Assembly (NCBI GenBank): GCA_951799425.1
Contig: OX637405.1
Coordinates: forward strand, 23,883,371-23,947,370
Length of the DNA stretch: 64,000 bases
Reading direction: 5' to 3'
Source of the DNA: Ilex aquifolium
Taxonomy: Eukaryota; Streptophyta; Magnoliopsida; Aquifoliales; Aquifoliaceae
Shown here: positions 37,201 through 49,340 of the stretch, in pieces
How positions within the stretch are numbered: position 1 is the stretch's first letter
Layout: each line of letters opens with the position of its first letter
Translations under genes and position numbers: made by a program
Notes under the pieces: model-generated
The model's database searches: none
The model's input: only the letters and a program-made list of their open reading frames with translations
What the model was told of the DNA's origin: nothing

Positions 37201-40200
37201 ATTGCCTTATACAGTCAGTAGTAACCGACGTAATCACAATCCCATCATTTTCTTTACAAACACAACATGAGCACCCCATCACAAATTACAAGGTTGAATA
37301 AATCCTCGGTCTGATATATCTCAATTGAATTCTCAATTCCTCTTGCTCAACAAGAACCATGCTATATGAAGTAATAAATATAAGTGAAGTACTCCAAAAA
37401 CTACTAACACATAAACTCTACCTCTCTTTAATGATAGTTTAGGCAACTCTTATTAGAATACATCTGAAAATACCCGAATCACAAAAATATATCTCAACTG
37501 TATCTTTCATTCTTTAGTGTCCGCTACATAAGCTAAGTACCCTAGCTTACCTTTGCCAAAGTATACTAAGCATTTGAAATTTTCTTTTTCGATCACCAAA
37601 AATTTCATACTCTTTCATTCGGTAGGTGAAATATCATCTCATTTCTAAACAATCCATAATAGTATGATATTTCAGCAATCAATCATCTCAAGAATCATAT
37701 CAACATCTAAGATATCCAGAGACATAAAATCAACAGATAAATCTCTAACTTCTACATTCAACACACAACCTGTATATATAGTCTCTGTTAACACTATCCC
37801 TCCCACTAAAATACCAACAAATAAATTAGTATACAACAATTTCAATGATCAGTCCAATGGTATGTTATACAACGACTTCGTGAATCTTGGGTATATCAAA
37901 ACCCATGCAATCTTGACCAGAATTGGAGAGTGTACTTGTGACAACCTCAATAGTAGCTTGAGTATCCTATCAAGTCATAGCAAATATACTACATACAATA
38001 GTATTGGTAGTTTTTCTCCCAAAATCAATGTTACCGATAATAATGCCCCTCTAGGTGACCATGAAGCCTAGAAATTTTTTTGAAGAGACCTCAAAGGCAC
38101 ATTTGGCCGAGTTAAGCTTCAAGTTATACCTCCAGACTACCTCAATGGCTCCCCCCATGTGCTCAATGTGCTCTACAACTCGAAGGCTTTTGAAGAGCAT
38201 GTTGTCCACGTACACTTCCATGGAATCATCTATAAAATTCTTGACAATGTGGTTGACCAACCTTTGATAGGTCGCTACAGCATTCTTCAAAATGAAGGGC
38301 ATGACCTCGTAAAAATACGTTCCTTCCTCAGTTATGAAGGAAGTATGCTCTTGGTCGGGCTCATCTATCATTATCCGGTAGTAGCTAGAGAATGCATCCA
38401 TGAAAGTGAGTAGCTCTTACCCTGTCATTGCGTCTACCAAGATATCAATCCTAGACAGCGACAAACAATCCTTTGGGCATGCCTTACTCAAGTCAGTGAA
38501 ATTGACACATAGTCGCCACTTCTCACTTGTCGTCCTCACCAATACCACATTCTCCAGCCACAATGGGTATTGCACTTCTCTGATGGATTTCGTATGGAGG
38601 AGATCCGTTACCTCCGCCTTTACGGCTCAGTTTTGCTCTAGGGCGAAGCTTCTTCACTTTTGCCTCACCGATTTATAGCTTGAGTCGACATTTGGGTCTA
38701 TCCCACCCATGTTTGACTGTTTCCAAGCAAATATATCTTTGGTGGAGTGCAAAAACTCCATAAGCAATAACTTTAAATCTTCCCTGAGCATTTTTCCAAT
38801 GTAGGTAACTTGCTCAAGGTGATCTCCATTTGAATAGGCTCGAGATCCTCCACTGGTCGTGGGCATTCCTCCTCCTCCCTATGATCCAAGGATTCTATAT
38901 GTAGAGCCCCTTGTTGATATTTTTCCCTTATGGAGGCCATATAACATTCTCAGACCGGCACTCGATATCTTCACACTTCTCCAAGTCCCGCCTTTGTAGA
39001 GAAGTGGAGCAAGCGGTGATATGTTGACGACACGACCCTCATGGACTTGAGGCTAGGGTGGCCTAGAATGACGTTGCATGCCGAGGGGGAACTAGCACCA
39101 GGAAGTTAGTCATGACGGTGGTCTAGTATGGGGCCTGCCTAACTATGACTGGTACAACTATGGCTCCCAACAAATAAGCCTTCTCGCCAAAAAAATTGAT
39201 TAACGGAGTAGTGATAGGCATCAGCTTCTCTCTTCCAATGTTTAACTTGTCAAAGTCAGTGGCAAAAATGATATCTGTCGAGCTGCCACTATCAATCATG
39301 ACCCTCTTAATATAGTAGTTAGCTATGGTCAGTGTAACTACAAATGGGTCATCATGTGGGTGCTGAACTCCCCCGAGGTCCTCATCTAAAAAAGTGGTTA
39401 GGGAATCCGTTTGGGATTTCTTCCCAGGATTTACCAACTTAACCTCTAGTTCGACTTTCATCTTTCGAGCATGGGCCTGGCTAGCGGAGCTTCTCTCTCT
39501 ACCCCTGGCGAATCCTCCAGTGATCACAACAACCTCTTCTACCGCCTGCTGTTGTGGTGCCTCCACCCAATTAGGTTGCACCTCTTCCCTCTCTTCGCGC
39601 TTGTTCTCTATGTACGTTCCAAGGTGCCACTTCTGGATAAGTTCCTCAATATGATCCTTGAGCACCTGGAAATCCTCAATGTTGTGGCCATGAACTCGAT
39701 GGTACCTGCAATATTTGTCCCTTGATCATTTACTGGGATGGGTTCACATCTTACCTAGCCACTTGAGGACTCTCTCATCTTGGATTTGGTATAGGATTCG
39801 CTCTACACAAGTATTCAATGGTGTATACCTTCTAGCTGGTTCATCCGTAGTGCGGGCTCCCAAGCAGTCTCTTGCACTCACATGTTAGGAACGACTTTTC
39901 TTTGGGATGCTCCCTCATTCTCCTTGGTTTGCCTGATCTTGTTTCTTCCTTTTTTCTCGTCGATCTTCCGTATTGTCCTCCTGGTTTTATCAAGCGTGGA
40001 GGGTATCCTCGGCATTCATGTAGCTATAAAATCTTGATAGGAGCTTTGTCATGGACAAAGGTGGGTCCTTAGAGAGGGAAAAAAGAAACTGGGAGGACTA
40101 GAGACCTCCCATAAAGGCTGTGAGAGCAAATTTTTCATCCACATTATCAATCTGAAGAGATTTCGTGGTGAAACGACTGTCATAGGCTCTAAGTGACTCG

Positions 40201-42084
40201 CTTTTAGCCTGCTTGATGTCGAGGAGATAGGTAGGTGGTCTTCGGTGGTCCCAGCATCCGATGAAATATAAGATAAAGGAATTGATGAGCTCCCCAAACG
40301 TGTAGATTGTATTGGGCTTTAGTTTGTTAAACCAATGCCGTGTGGTTTCCTTGAGGGTTGTTGTGAAAGCCCGACAGATGATCTGGTCCGGAACATTACA
40401 GAGCATCATTAGAGACATGTAGGTTTCTAAATGGTCCAGTGGGTCCTTGGTCCTGTCGAAGCTCTCCATCGTTGGTGTTAAACGACAAAAAAAATTTAAC
40501 AGTCGTCAACTTTCAGTACAAATTTTTATTATTTTTTTTTATTTTTTTTGAAAAGGTCAATGACGAGTTCATGCCCGACGCATGGTTTCCTCGAATTATT
40601 TACCCTTGACTTGACCCTTCAAGCTCGATTTTCTTTCACATTTTAATTTGACTCATCTCGAAAATCTTATATTGGTTCAATTTTAAAAAAAAGAGAGATA
40701 AAAAAAGGACTTGGGCATCGGCTACAAATATTTCAGTCATTCTTGGATGAACTCCACAAATGGTTTTAATGGCTAGCTAAAAGAATGGGTAGTGCAAGAC
40801 CCATTAGCTAGAAGTTGGTTACTTGTGAGGCAGTTAGATGATTGACAGAACATGGGGAAGCCATGAAGTACCCATGTTCTTTGGAACTTAGGCCACTAAG
40901 TCCTCATGCCACTTGATTCTCTATTTAAAGAGAAGTGCAGCATGTAGGCGAGGGAGCTGGAAGGAGAGTTGAGACGGTTAAAAAAGCAAAGGAAAAAGAG
41001 AAGTTTCGATAGAGGAGAAGGAATCTGGAAGTAGATTTTCAGACGGTTATCAAAGGAGGAAGAAAAGAAGAGAAGAAAGGCAGAAAAAGAGAGTTTGGAA
41101 GAAAAACAAAGCAATTATATATCAGAAAAAAATTCTGATCAGGTAAATATGATGTTTACTCTCCCTTTCTCTTTAATCTAATGTCTTGAAATTTTGGTTG
41201 CAGCAAATGGGTTTAAAACCAAAGCAATCCGAAACTATTGCACCGATTTCGAGTCGTTCCAATTACAACTCTACTGGAGTTTTAGAGTCTTAAAGATTGG
41301 ATGATACTCTTCTCGCAAGAATCACGTTGTCCAAGCAAAACTTCTAACGAGCGTGGCGGCAATTTTCGGTCACTCCAAAGTTGCTGTTTACATAAAGTTT
41401 TCTACTCCCAAAGTCTGGACAGTGCAGAATGTGTCCAAGCAAAGTTACTACAAGCCTCTTCTTAGAAAATTCCAGCGGCATGAAGCATGAATGTCGCCAA
41501 AAGAAACAGCCTCTATCACAGGCTGTTTATTGCTATACTCCAACTACTCTCAAGAAAGCTACCCACCAAAATTGGAAAACAGAGTTCTTGACTCTAATTG
41601 AGTTCCCTGTATCAAAAAAAAAAAAAAAAGGACTCAATGGCAGCAAGAACGAAAAAAAATCAAGAAGAGTGAGAGGATTAACAAGAGTCTTCGACTCTTT
41701 CTTTCCCATGCTTTTCGCTGAAGGCCAGTTACTGTCCTGTTACCAAAACATCCATTCACTGTTGAAGAGTCCTTAGACCCTTTAAAATCCTGTTTATTTC
41801 AGCGATGTTGAGACTCTCCCAAGGCACAAGTTACAAGAGTTTTCAACTCCTTGAGTTCGAAGTGCTCTCAAAATTACAAGAGTGTTTCACTCTTTTGCGA
41901 AACTAGTTCCTTCGAATGGAGTTTCCAACTCCCCTTTTCACTCACTCTTTAATCAAGACTCGATTTTTTCCAAAACCATATCAAAGAGTTTCCAACTCTT
42001 AAAAATTTTCTGATTTAGTGGCTTGTTTCTCCTACTATTAAAAGGAGTCTCTGAACATCTTTTAGAAACAAAAAAAAATGGCAG

Positions 42085-42535
42085 CGACTTTTGGTCTTTC
42101 AAAGACCATTTTATTGTAAAAAAATTTTGCCTTGGTCTTTCAAAGATCATTGTAAAAAAAAAATTCTGTTTTGATCTTTCAAAGACCATTGTAAAAAAAG
42201 TTCTGTCTTGGTCTTTCAAAGACCATTTTAAGTTAAAAAAAATTCTGTTTTGGTCTTTCAAAGACCATTATAAAAAAATTCTGTTTTGGTCTTTCAAAGA
42301 CCATTTTAAAAAAAATTCTACTTTGGTCTTTCAAAGACCATTGTAAAAAAAATCTGTTTTGGTCTTTCAAAGACCATTTAAAAGAAAATCTGCTTTGGTC
42401 TTTCAAAGACCATTTTAAAAAAAAATTATGTTTTGGTCTTTCAAAAACCATTGTAAAAAAAAATTCTGTTTTGATCTTTCAAAGACCATTTTAAAAAAAT
42501 ATGCTGCTTTGGTCTTTTAAGGACCATTTTAAAAC
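42085..42535. repeat. About 37-bp hairpin tandem repeat, 12 copies
   Basis: Each unit carries the perfect inverted repeat GGTCTTTCAAAGACC followed by a spacer rich in A and ending TTCTGTTT. There are about twelve copies, a few with changed arms. Open frames read through the array on both strands because of its composition; they are not genes. Confidence 0.9.
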
Positions 42536-43194
42536 AGCAATGGAGTTTTTAACTCCTAAGAAATTTTACAGCAATTAAGAGCCTTTGGCTCTTCAAAAAA
42601 TTCATGAATCAAAGGAGTTTTTTTTTTTTTTAACTCCCACCAAGTCAAAGGAGTTTTTAACTCCTCCGATAACGTGCAACGACATAAAATTTTGTGGTCT
42701 TTCGAAAACATATGAAAATCAAAACAATGGGGCCTTTGACCCATTTATGCAAATGCTACAATAACTGAGCTATTTAAATCCTTCACTATTTTTGGAGTTT
42801 TAAAATCCTACAAATTAAATAGTGCCAAAAAAAAAATTAAATTAAAGAGTTTCTAACTCTTTACTAATTTTCAGGAGGTTTAAAACTCAACAATCTTTAT
42901 GAAAAGAGTCTTGGACTCTTAATAGATTTTTGAGTTTCAAACTCACATAAAGTTAATTATCTTACATGGATTTTAATTCCATCTTAAGTCACAACCTATG
43001 TGAATCTTAAAATTCACTTAAGTCAAGGTTGTTTTAAATACGACTCAAATTCATCCCAAAGAATAATGGGTCATTCACCCATTTCAAACCAAATCAAATT
43101 GAACATCAAATTTTGAGTCACTCACCCATTTCAAACCAAATTAAATGAGTCATTCACTCACTTAAAACCCCACTCAAATTCAAAATTATCTTCC

Positions 43195-43880
43195 GAACTA
43201 CGTCCGACTTGATTCTATTTCTGGATACGTAGGCAGTTTAGTTAAACTAGGTGCAGTCGCAAGTCCAAATTAACTTCAAATAAATTCCAATTCTTCATGA
43301 ACTACGTCAGACTTGATTCCATTTGTTGGATACGTAGGCAGTCCAGCATCTACACTGGGCGCAGTCAAACTCTCAAATAAATTTCCAATTCTTCATGAAC
43401 TACGTCAGACTTGATTCCATTTGTTGGATACGTAGGCAGTTCAGCATCTACACTGGACGCAGTCACACTCTCAAATAAATTCCCAATTCTTCATGAACTA
43501 CGTCAGACTTAATTCCATTTGTTGGATACATGGGCAGTCCAGCATCTAAACTGGGCGCAGTCACACTATCAAATAAATTCCCAATTCTACATGAACTACG
43601 ACTGACTTGATTCCCTTTTGGATACGTAGGCAGTCTAGTTAAACTAGGCGCAGTCGCAAGTCCAAATCAATACTCTCAAATAAATTCCAAATCCTTTCGA
43701 ACTACGTCCGACTTGATTCCATTTTTTGGATACGTATGCAGTCCAACATTTACCCTGGGCATAGTCGTAATTTCAAATCACCTTCAATTAAATTCCAAAT
43801 TCTTCCCCCGAACTACGAATCGACTTGATCCCGATAACGGGTACGTAGAGCAGCCTAGGTAATTAACCTAGGTCCAGCCA
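43195..43880. repeat. About 100-bp tandem repeat, 7 copies
   Basis: Seven copies of a unit with GAACTACGTCMGACTTGATTC, GGATACGTAGGCAGT and a GGGCGCAGTC-type piece, starting near 43195, 43298, 43397, 43496, 43592, 43699 and 43810. The spacing is 95-112 bases. Confidence 0.9.
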
Positions 43881-44539
43881 CCATCGCAAATAAAATGTCC
43901 TTGTGGGTAAATGGTAACGTGTGATAATTTCTCGTTAGAATCAAAGGGTATTCTCTTGAAGCAAGAGATTATAATTAACAGATATATACTATCTGGAATG
44001 GGTCTAACCTACATTTAATAAATCTCGTATAATTCTTCGTTATATGAGTGAGGTCATGTTTGGCAAAATATTCAAATTTTTGCCCAACAGCTGGCACTTT
44101 TGAATCTTTCAAAAAGTGGATAATTAGATATATCTTGGGTGAAGGGTGACTTTGAGGGCTGTATCAGTGCCTCAATAGCTTCGGGAGCTCGAGCCCTCAC
44201 TGTATTTATAACATTCCTGAGCTTTTCATTGACCTCCTATAACTTTTGTTCTCATTGGTCATTAATCTGTGAGCGTACAACCTCGCTCTGACTCCACTCT
44301 CTATTATGGCTATCTCCTTCATGCTCTTTGCCAGTTTAGGCGTTTTAACTCTTCCACCATTTTTCTAACTTCTCGACTCTCGCTGATTCGTTTTCTAGTT
44401 GTGTCTCCTTTCTTCGTTCCATTGGATGAGAACTCGTCCCCTAATAGGGGTGAGTCTGATCTACCTTCGTGATGGCCATAGGATCTAAGGTTTATAGTAT
44501 TGGAAATGTAATTGTTGTTCCCATAGACAGTGCCAAATT

Positions 44540-44986
44540 TGATCCCAAAATCTATTTCATTTACTGATGATGAAGGGGATAATGATCTAGCCACCTAGAA
44601 CAATAATCTGGACGCCGGCGGTTAAAGCTCCTGGAAAACAAGTCGAGGGTCAGAAGGGCTCCCACGGTCGACCCTCCGATGATCAAGTCAGAAGGAGTAA
44701 AGAGAAAAAGCTGTGTTAGGTCGTTAGTGTATTGCTTACTTGGGTGATACATGGCCTGCCCTTTTTGTAGGTTAAGCGATTGTAACGTTAGAAGAACTTC
44801 AACAATTATTTGAATAAAGTGGCGTTGGAAGTGGAACTGAAGTTGGCTCCTCGTTAGCGTGGATATCTTGATTTGTTTGAATTAGTCAAGACGAACTGAG
44901 CTATCAGGCTGGAGTACTGGCGAGTAGGGAGGTTCCTATTGGAGCTCGCCTTACCAAGCTGCAAAGCCTGCAAGCTAATTACCACA
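44540..44986 (-). repeat. 5' LTR of the Tat (minus) element
   Basis: The left edge is set by the primer site and a TG start at 44540. The right edge is set by the point where copia integrase sequence begins (about 44984-44987). GTATT at 44987-44991 is a possible target duplicate whose partner is lost with the missing left end. Confidence 0.6.
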
Positions 44987-46541
44987 GTATTCTTTGAACT
45001 ATCTGGAAGTGTATTCGCCTCCATTGTCTGTTCGGAGACATTTCAACTTCTTTCCCGTTTTCCACTCTACCATAGCATGGAACCTTTTGAAGCATTCGAG
45101 TACTTGGTTATTTGTCTTTAGGAAGTACACCCACATCTTCCGTGAAGCATCATCAATAAAGGTCAAAAAATATATGTTTCCGCCTAATGATTCCACCTCC
45201 AGGGGACCGCAAACATCAGAGTGTACCAGACTTAACAACTTTGATCTCCTTTTCATAGAGGAACTGAACGAGACTCGATGGTGTTTAGCAAACAAGCAAT
45301 GTTCTCAAGGATTTTGAGCAACATCCTTGGCGAGTGTGATGAGATCCTTCTTTGCTAAGGTAAACAATCATTTTTTCCCTATGTGACCGAGTCTCTGGTG
45401 CCACAGATTTGGTGAAGCCTCATTTTCAACTGCATTGAGGCTATCTAAGCAAACTTTCACATGGGTCTTGTAAAGTGTGCCACAAATTTGTCCTGGGACG
45501 ACAACCATGACACCTTTTGTGAGCTTCCATGTGCCATTGCCGAAGTGGTTATCGTAACTCTGTCTGTCAAGGGTTATCCTAAAAAGTAGATTTAACTGAA
45601 GGTCGGGCACGTGTCGGATATCCTTCAACACTAATGTACAACCAACATTTGTTTTTATTTGAATATCACCAATTCCCACGATCTTGGAAGAATTGGTGTT
45701 TCCCATCTTTACCGTACCAAAGTCCCCGACTTTGTACGTCGAGAAGAAATTAATGTGAGAAGTAGCGTGGTAAGAAGCTGCAATATCTACCACCCACTCA
45801 GCATCATGGTTAGAAACATGAAGACATGTCTCCTCATTGACAGAAAGAATGGCTACATCCTCTAATAGAGTGACTAGCGTCTCTCCGTCTTGTTTCTTTG
45901 GCTGATTACTGCCTTGGCCTTACTCTCGTAGCAACTTGCGGCAATTTTTCTTCATGTGGCCCTGCATGCCACAATGGTAACACTTGTATGTCGGTCTTCC
46001 ACCACCATTTGATCTCCCTGAATCTTGTGACCGTCATGTACTTTTACTCCTCCCTCTTCCCTTGCCTCTACTACCTCCTTGCTGTCTATCCCTACTCTCA
46101 GTGACGAGCGCATTTGATTGGTCCATACCGGCATCATTTCTCATTGCCTCCTCATTGAACATGACATTCTTAACCATTGACATGGTAAGTTTGCCTCCTG
46201 GTGCCGAATTGCTGAGAGAGACTACCAACATCTCCCAGCTGTCTGGTAGAGAACTGAGAAGTAGGAGGGCTTGTTCTTCATCCCCTAGCTTCAATTCTAC
46301 AGATGATAATTGATCTACTAGGCTCTAAAACTCACTGGTGTGCTCGAAAATTGAAGTTCCATCTTTTAATTTCAGATTCACCAACCGCCTCATAAAAGAG
46401 ATTTATTCCGAGCTGTCTTGGCCTGGTACATGTCTTCTAGCTTCTTCCAAAGATCTTCCATCCGAGGTCTCCGAAGTGTATAATTGGAGGCAATGATTTT
46501 GATCATAGCTCCCGACGTTGATTCCTCCGTGGACATTTTGT
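44987..46541 (-). mobile_element. Ty1/copia element: gag, protease, integrase remnant
   Basis: On the minus strand from right to left: gag N-terminus (MSMEES start near 46535), gag and a zinc-knuckle-like region near 45940-46040, protease (IAASYHATSHINFFS near 45750-45790), GAG-pre-integrase (LWHQRLGHIGKK near 45370-45410) and integrase core start (LSLVHSDVCGPLE, FLTFIDDASRKMWVY, RTDNGGEYTS) to 44987. The Tat (minus) element interrupts integrase there, and the RT half is not found in the window. The fossil is broken, with several breaks. Its leader and LTR lie to the right. Confidence 0.85.
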
Positions 46542-47197
46542 ATATTTAGGCTCTAAATGTCTCGATAAAAATTTTTTGGGGCTGAATTTCGCAAAACAAA
46601 GTGCACCGTTGCGTTCAGAATGATTGAAATAGCTGGGAAAGAGTCCTAGTTCACAAAAAATGGAGCTAAAATGAGCTTAGAATTGGCTCGAAATTTTTTT
46701 GGTAAACCTAACAAAATATTTCATTAAACTTGATGGAATATGTTGATGGTGACAGAATATTCTCTAGATGGAATATTCTCTGAGAATATTCTTTGAAAAT
46801 ATTCTCTAGATGGAATATTCTTATATTCTTTGATTGAGATAGAATATTCCTTGGGAATATTCCGCTGTCTTCAAACTTCCTTCGGTCACCGGTCCGACAA
46901 ACTTTTCCCGCGAACTTCTCGGCTCCCACGAACTCTGGCAGCAACTCCGGCAGCAGGCGAACTTTACGGCAAAATTCTGGCAAGGACCGTGAGAGCACGT
47001 ACGACGTTGGATTGATGCGAGACCGATGGGGGTCGACTCGTTTAGACGAGAGGAATCCAATGGTGAGGTCAAAATTTGATTTCGAGTTCATTTAGAATCC
47101 ATATGAACCAAAATAGTGAGTGGAAAAAATTTTCCGACGACCCAACCAAAGCTCTCATACCACTTGTTGGTGACCCAGGGCCAGAAAATCACATCTT
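46542..47197 (-). mobile_element. Copia leader, copy 1, with primer site and a stub of LTR
   Basis: The untranslated leader runs from gag to the primer site AGTGGTATGAGAGC (minus, 47151-47164), an initiator-Met-type site. Only 33 bp of LTR (from 47165, TGTTGG) remain before the sequence switches to another gag fragment at 47198. The leader contains many GAATATTC palindromes (46740-46870). Confidence 0.75.
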
Positions 47198-48304
47198 ACC
47201 TCATGGACCCTAAGTTTCTTCCATTCTGTTTCTTTTGTAGGATATGGATTTACACATTTTACCTCCAAGGGATCGTACAAGTCTTTACAGCTTAAGAGAT
47301 CTTCCATCCGAGGTCTCCAAAGTGTATAATTGGAGGCAGTGAGTTTGATCATAGCTCCCGACATTGATTCCTCCATGGACATTTTGTATATTTAGGCTCT
47401 AAATGTCTCGATCAAAAATTTTTGGGGTTGAATTTCGCAAAACGAAGTGCACCGTTGCGTTTGGAATGATTGAAATAGCTGGGAAAGAGTCTTGATTCAC
47501 CAAAAACGGAGCTAAAATGAGCTTAGAACAGTCGAAATTTTTTTGGTAAACCTAACGAAATATTTCGTTAAACTTGATGGAATATGCTGACGGTGACAGA
47601 ATATTCTCTGGATGGAATATTCTTTGATTGAGATAGAATACTCCTTGGGAATATTCCGTTGTCTTCAACCTTCCTCCGTTCACCGGTCCGACAAACTTTT
47701 CCCGCGAACTTCTCGGCTCCCGCGAACTCTGGCAGCAACTCCGGCGGCCAGCAAACTTTCTGGCAAAATTCTGACAAGGACCGTGAGAGAGTGTACGACG
47801 TGGATTGATGCGAGACCAATGGGCTTTGACTCGTTTAGACGAAAGGAATCCAATGGTGCGGTCAGAATTTGATTTCGAGTTCATTTAGAACCCGTACGAA
47901 CCAAAACAGTGAGTGGAAAAAAATTTCCGACGACCCAACCAAAGCTCTCATACTACTTGTTGGTGACCCCGGGCCAAAAAATCACATCTCAAACAATATA
48001 AACAAAGAGGAATTCTTTATTTCTCTCTCAATAAATAAATACAAGAATTTTTCACAAGAAAACTCTCAAGACCTCTCCAGGATCTCTCTCTTTTTGTTTC
48101 TTCCTCACCATTTTTTGGAATGAATTTTGGCTTTCATTAAGCTCTCTATTTATAGGGACTTTCTAGCCAAAAAAAACGGAGGGCACCCAAAAATTCTGGC
48201 GGGCAAAATTTCCGGCTACGATTTTTCCCGCGACAATTTGGGATGAGGCTTGTGGATCCTTCATTACTGTCGTAGTTCCATAGGTGAGCAATGAACACCC
48301 AACA
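47198..48304 (-). mobile_element. Copia gag start, leader and LTR, copy 2
   Basis: Gag 5' fragment 47198-47382, leader 47383-47943, primer site 47944-47957, LTR 47958-48304 (347 bp, ends TGTTGG/CCAACA). A TATA box CTATAAATAGAG lies on the minus strand near 48150. It is homologous to 46542-47197 and to 49341-50642. Fossil. Confidence 0.75.
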
Positions 48305-48966
48305 CGGATTCACCAAGGATGGTCCTACTCTCTCCGCAATTTGCTCAACTCTGTCCATATGATTTCTCTGTTGATTTTTTTTTTCTGTTTTTTGTTTTTT
48401 AACTCTTTTTTTTCCTTTTTTTTTTTCCCTTGATATTTCAAGAGATCGACAATAGGAAAAGGTGGTGTTAAGAAATTACACCGAAGAAAAAAAGTTTTGC
48501 TATGAAATTACAGTGAAACAACAACAACAAGAACAACAACTAAGTGTTAGTGCATTTACGAGAGACAGACGAAGAAACAGAAACTCTTACAGGCTTGAAT
48601 GTACCTATAATATATATAGTTGAAGCAGGAGCATACCATATAGGAAGAGACAACTTCAATGTTTCTCCAGCAGATGTATCAAGCAGAGGTGAGATATTGA
48701 GTAGTCAGCTACTCGATCGGGTTGCCCTCTAGTGCCTGGAAGTTGCTGTTAAGTGTTAAGCCAAACAAATTCCAATTGCATCAGACAACACAAGTTTCGA
48801 ATCAAAAGAAGAAAGAAACTAAAGGAACGCCAATAATTCAAAGGATGAAACAATAGACAAAGCCCACTTTGTCCGACATTTTAAGTCAATAGCATTTAAT
48901 ATGGGTATTGTAATTACTTGTGCCAATTAATATTGCTTTTTTGTTGAATTAAGCAAAAAGAAATTG
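48305..48966. other. Sequence flanking the copia LTR, duplicated at 50643-51286
   Basis: Non-element sequence just outside the LTR that recurs, about 95% alike, at 50643-51286. A + strand open stretch at 48544-48732 (TLTGLNVPIIYIVEAGAYHIG and on) is bounded by exon-like signals (CTTACAG| before and AGAG|GTGAGA inside). In the second copy the frame differs by a 3-bp change. I do not recognise the protein; it may be an exon piece of a host gene. Confidence 0.45.
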
Positions 48967-49340
48967 ATAAGAAGACAATAGCAATGAAACTGTTACGATC
49001 TAGCATGTGATCTCTTGGGGACATTTCCCTCATAAAGTGGTTTCCAGGGGCACCTTTAATCTATGAGTTTGTAGTAATTGGTATCAAAACAAGCCACCAT
49101 AATGAGTATGGGATCAAACGTAACATGAGTTATAACTCTTTGTGATCGAGTCACACAAGGGACAAGTTATATAGGCTAGATTAAAATGCCTTGATGTTAT
49201 GAATAAGCACGGTCTAAGTCATTGAATACTAATAAGTGAGTAAAACAACCAAAGAAAAATAAGTATTAGTGGATCAATGTCGATAGAGTGAGTCATGATA
49301 AACGTTGGCCACAAAAGCGTCAATTTTTAAGGGCAAATTG
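48967..49340. repeat. Spacer repeated at 54486-54760
   Basis: Starts AAGAAGACAATAGCAATGAA and contains ATCTCTTGGGGACATTTCCC. A diverged copy with small indels lies at 54486-54760. No coding content; family unknown. Confidence 0.6.

Larger units (their letters stand above)
31559..38054 (-). mobile_element. Truncated chromovirus (Tekay/Del-like Ty3/gypsy)
   Basis: One long LTR remains at 31559-34226. On the minus strand it begins TGTAAGACCCCG and ends GGGGTGTGACA, followed inside by a purine tract AAGGGGGAAAGAGT. Interior remnants on the minus strand: an integrase tail near 34679-34864 (VHDIFYVVMFRKYTYTLDSSYILVEQ in part) and the RT/RNase H border near 36608-36799 (KVYTMIKWKKSTTMMEIYNLLGLVGYY in part), with protease-like sequence further right. 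Integrase ending with this VH...M.RKY motif and a 2-3 kb LTR fit the Tekay/Del clade. Gag and the other LTR are missing. The right edge at about 38054 joins directly onto another element. Old and heavily broken. Confidence 0.75.
40476..44089 (+). mobile_element. 3.6-kb solo LTR (Ogre/Tat-like) inserted in Tat gag
   Basis: Inverted ends TGTTAA... and ...CCCAACA. It is flanked by GTTGG (40471-40475) and GCTGG (44090-44094), a 5-bp duplication with one mismatch, and gag sequence continues on both sides. A TATA-like TATTTAAAG at about 40921 on the + strand gives the orientation. There are no coding domains, primer site or second LTR inside. It is filled by hairpin repeats (42085-42535) and about 100-bp repeats (43195-43880). 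Long LTRs with internal tandem repeats are known from Ogre-type elements. A solo LTR left by LTR-LTR recombination is the simplest reading; a large non-autonomous element is the alternative. Confidence 0.7.
38055..44986 (-). mobile_element. Truncated Tat-lineage gypsy element (minus) with an LTR inserted in gag
   Basis: The 5' LTR is about 44540-44986 and the primer site 44520-44537 (minus TTTGGCACTGTCTATGGG). Gag sequence follows at 44090-44500 and, after an inserted LTR, at 40098-40470 (MESFDRTKDPLDHLETY). Protease lies near 39280-39340 (DSGSSTDIIFATDF) and RT about 38055-38870 (MDAFSSYYRIMID, EVMPFILKNAVATYQRL, YVDNML). The part after RT and the 3' LTR are gone; the left edge at about 38054 abuts the chromovirus. 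Its right end lies in the integrase region of a copia. Broken, with several breaks. Confidence 0.8.

Noticed and set aside
42023-42451. Open frames with KDQNRFFF-type repeats
   Set aside because: They read through the hairpin tandem array inside a solo LTR; no start context or domain.
48146-48358. Minus frame starting MDRVEQIAERVG, repeated at 50478-50696
   Set aside because: It runs across the copia LTR edge and TATA region; a chance frame duplicated with the block.
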